Shown here: in pieces, positions 55,759-56,532 of the stretch | Layout of the letters: every line of letters begins with the position of its first letter | Position numbering within the stretch: the stretch's first letter is position 1 | NCBI RefSeq assembly: GCF_000764205.1 | Contig: NZ_JQDZ01000043.1 | Location: forward strand, 1-56,532 | Reading direction: 5' to 3' | Source: Thalassotalea sp. ND16A | GTDB lineage: Bacteria; Pseudomonadota; Gammaproteobacteria; Enterobacterales; Alteromonadaceae | Length of the DNA stretch: 56,532 bases | Notes under the pieces: model-generated | The model's database searches: none | What the model saw: the letters and a program-made list of their open reading frames with translations, nothing else | Told to the model about the DNA's origin: nothing | Made by a program: the position numbers and the translations under genes

Positions 55759-55859
55759 TACCAACGCCCTACTAAGGGGCTGATAATAGCTTGCTAAAAT
55801 GTGTAGCGAAGCGGAACCGAGCAAGCTGTTAGCAGTCCCACTTGAGTTCATTGTTATGA
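55759..55859 (-). repeat. attC-like site 12
   Basis: TACCAACGCCCTACTAAGGG at the left, arms AGCTTGCTAAAA and GAGCAAGCTG, GTTAGCAGTCCCACTTG, outer box GTTATGA. Confidence 0.9.
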
Positions 55860-55870
55860 GTTTCTTCGGC

Positions 55871-56131
55871 TTACCACTTAGAAAAATCATGTAGCTCGAA
55901 ACCTGGTATAACATTATTCCGAGATTTACTTAATTTAAAGCCACAATACGGGCAAAATTTTATTTGAATGGTAACCTGACGTATCGTTTGCCCAATCTCT
56001 TCAAGATAGTGATTATCTTCAAGATCTTGCTCAGTAGCTACACTATTTATATTAAGAACCCAGTATCTTCCACTTTTTTCGATCCACGCCTCTGCAAGAG
56101 CCATTGATTCGCACTTATGATTATCGCTCAT
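55871..56131 (-). CDS. Small zinc-ribbon-like protein (integron cassette)
   Basis: An 86-residue soluble protein with a CPYCG knuckle near residue 60 and an earlier SDNHKCES that could supply another metal ligand. I do not recognise a function. It starts at ATG 56131, 19 bases from the next attC, with GAGG nearby. Confidence 0.65.
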   Translation of the reverse strand: MSDNHKCESMALAEAWIEKSGRYWVLNINSVATEQDLEDNHYLEEIGQTIRQVTIQIKFCPYCGFKLSKSRNNVIPGFELHDFSKW

Positions 56132-56149
56132 ACGCAGATGCCTCGTGAC

Positions 56150-56245
56150 TCATAACGCCTCGTTAAGAGGCAATAAAATAGTTGGCTAAAATTAGCGACG
56201 AAGGAGCAAAAGCCAACTGTTTTTTGTCCTATTTAAACAACTTGA
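56150..56245 (-). repeat. attC-like site 13, right arm interrupted
   Basis: TCATAACGCCTCGTTAAGAG at the left and arms AGTTGGCTAAAA and AAAGCCAACTG, then TTTTTTGTCC. Where the right outer box should be, the sequence passes into the leader of the second IS110-type element (CTTGATACTTATTGAG). Confidence 0.75.
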
Positions 56246-56248
56246 TAC

Positions 56249-56532
56249 TTATTGAGCCTTCTCCTTGAAGTCCAGCTTTAAACTAGACTTCAAGGCGACA
56301 AAACCAAAAGGAGAAGACTCAAATGAAATTCTATACCAATTCTCACAAATATTATTGTGGAATCGATCTTCATGCGTACATTTTATACGTTTGTATTTTA
56401 GATAGTGACGGAAAAAAGGTGTTACATCAACAGATTAAAGCAGATCGATTAGCACTTCATGAATTATTAAAACCTTATTTAGATGATCTCGTATTAGGCG
56501 TTGAATGTATGCATTGCTGGTATTGGGTCAGC
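56249..56532 (+). mobile_element. IS110-family element, cut by the window end
   Basis: The left boundary is approximate. The leader before the transposase is strongly structured: CTTCTCCTT (56258-56266) with AAGGAGAAG (56308-56316), enclosing CCTTGAAGTC (56263) with GACTTCAAGG (56286). A structured left end is where IS110-group elements encode their bridge RNA. The right end lies outside the window. Confidence 0.65.
56323..56532 (+). CDS. IS110-family transposase, N-terminal part
   Basis: The first 70 residues only. YYCGIDLHAYILYVCILD (about 10-27) carries the first catalytic Asp of the DEDD domain, and LGVECMHCWYW (about 58-68) the Glu. GGAG precedes the ATG at 56323. It is clearly a different element from the one at 53071. 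The remaining gene runs beyond the window. Confidence 0.85.
   Translation, partial: MKFYTNSHKYYCGIDLHAYILYVCILDSDGKKVLHQQIKADRLALHELLKPYLDDLVLGVECMHCWYWVS

Noticed and set aside
47733-56245. CRISPR array
   Set aside because: The repeats are about 100 bp, diverse, spaced by genes, and have attC-type outer boxes; no cas genes.

Overview
The window looks like the chromosome of a marine gammaproteobacterium in the Alteromonadales, most likely Colwelliaceae (Colwellia or Thalassotalea type). This is inferred from moderate AT richness, an ApbE/NqrM pair for Na+-NQR maturation, an S9 dipeptidyl peptidase, many small palindromic MITE-like repeats, and a chromosomal integron cassette array. No rRNA, tRNA or CRISPR was seen.

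Layout. 0-2 kb: a BlaI/M56 (BlaR1-like) pair with its operator. 2-6 kb: a decayed hemerythrin copy, a MITE, one 3-hydroxyanthranilate dioxygenase (3HAO), an FNR-type box, and a hemerythrin / DUF2249 / polytopic membrane protein operon that looks like a nitrosative or microaerobic response unit. 5.8-9.8 kb (minus strand): MFS transporter, aspartate-dehydrogenase-like protein, VOC protein, TauE-type permease and 2Fe-2S ferredoxin, with repeated TGTATACA operators. 10.2-17.7 kb: a complete lower pathway for 3-hydroxyanthranilate via 2-aminomuconate (semialdehyde dehydrogenase, hydratase, acylating acetaldehyde dehydrogenase, aldolase, decarboxylase, deaminase, a second 3HAO, ACMS decarboxylase), ending in pyruvate and acetyl-CoA. 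17.8-23 kb: FAH-family hydrolase, YciH, and the electron-transfer flavoprotein genes etfA/etfB diverging from ETF-ubiquinone oxidoreductase around a 270-bp palindromic element. 23-28.4 kb: apbE-nqrM, small membrane and lipoprotein genes, a MaoC-like protein, SOS-controlled dinB, and a secreted metallo-beta-lactamase-fold protein.

28.7-33 kb holds two copies of a compact unit: a GIY-YIG nuclease gene (one frameshifted, one intact) enclosed by inverted REP-like hairpins. Between them lies a second BlaI/M56 operon whose membrane protease is fused to a beta-propeller-like domain with a perfect internal Shine-Dalgarno and start. 33-47 kb: dipeptidyl peptidase IV, LysR + SMR + glutathione-dependent formaldehyde detoxification (frmA/fghA), AGCS symporter, LysR + shortened PACE efflux protein, a frameshifted EamA transporter, and LysR + acetoacetate CoA-transferase + thiolase.

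47.4-56.5 kb is a sedentary integron cassette array: 13 attC-like sites spaced about 0.4-1 kb, nearly all genes on the minus strand, mostly small membrane proteins plus YdeI, DUF2784, VOC, SnoaL, PAP2 and a ParE/Phd toxin-antitoxin pair. Two IS110-type elements sit in it, one with a transposase broken by an in-frame TGA, the other cut by the window end. attC orientation predicts that the integrase and attI lie to the right of the window.
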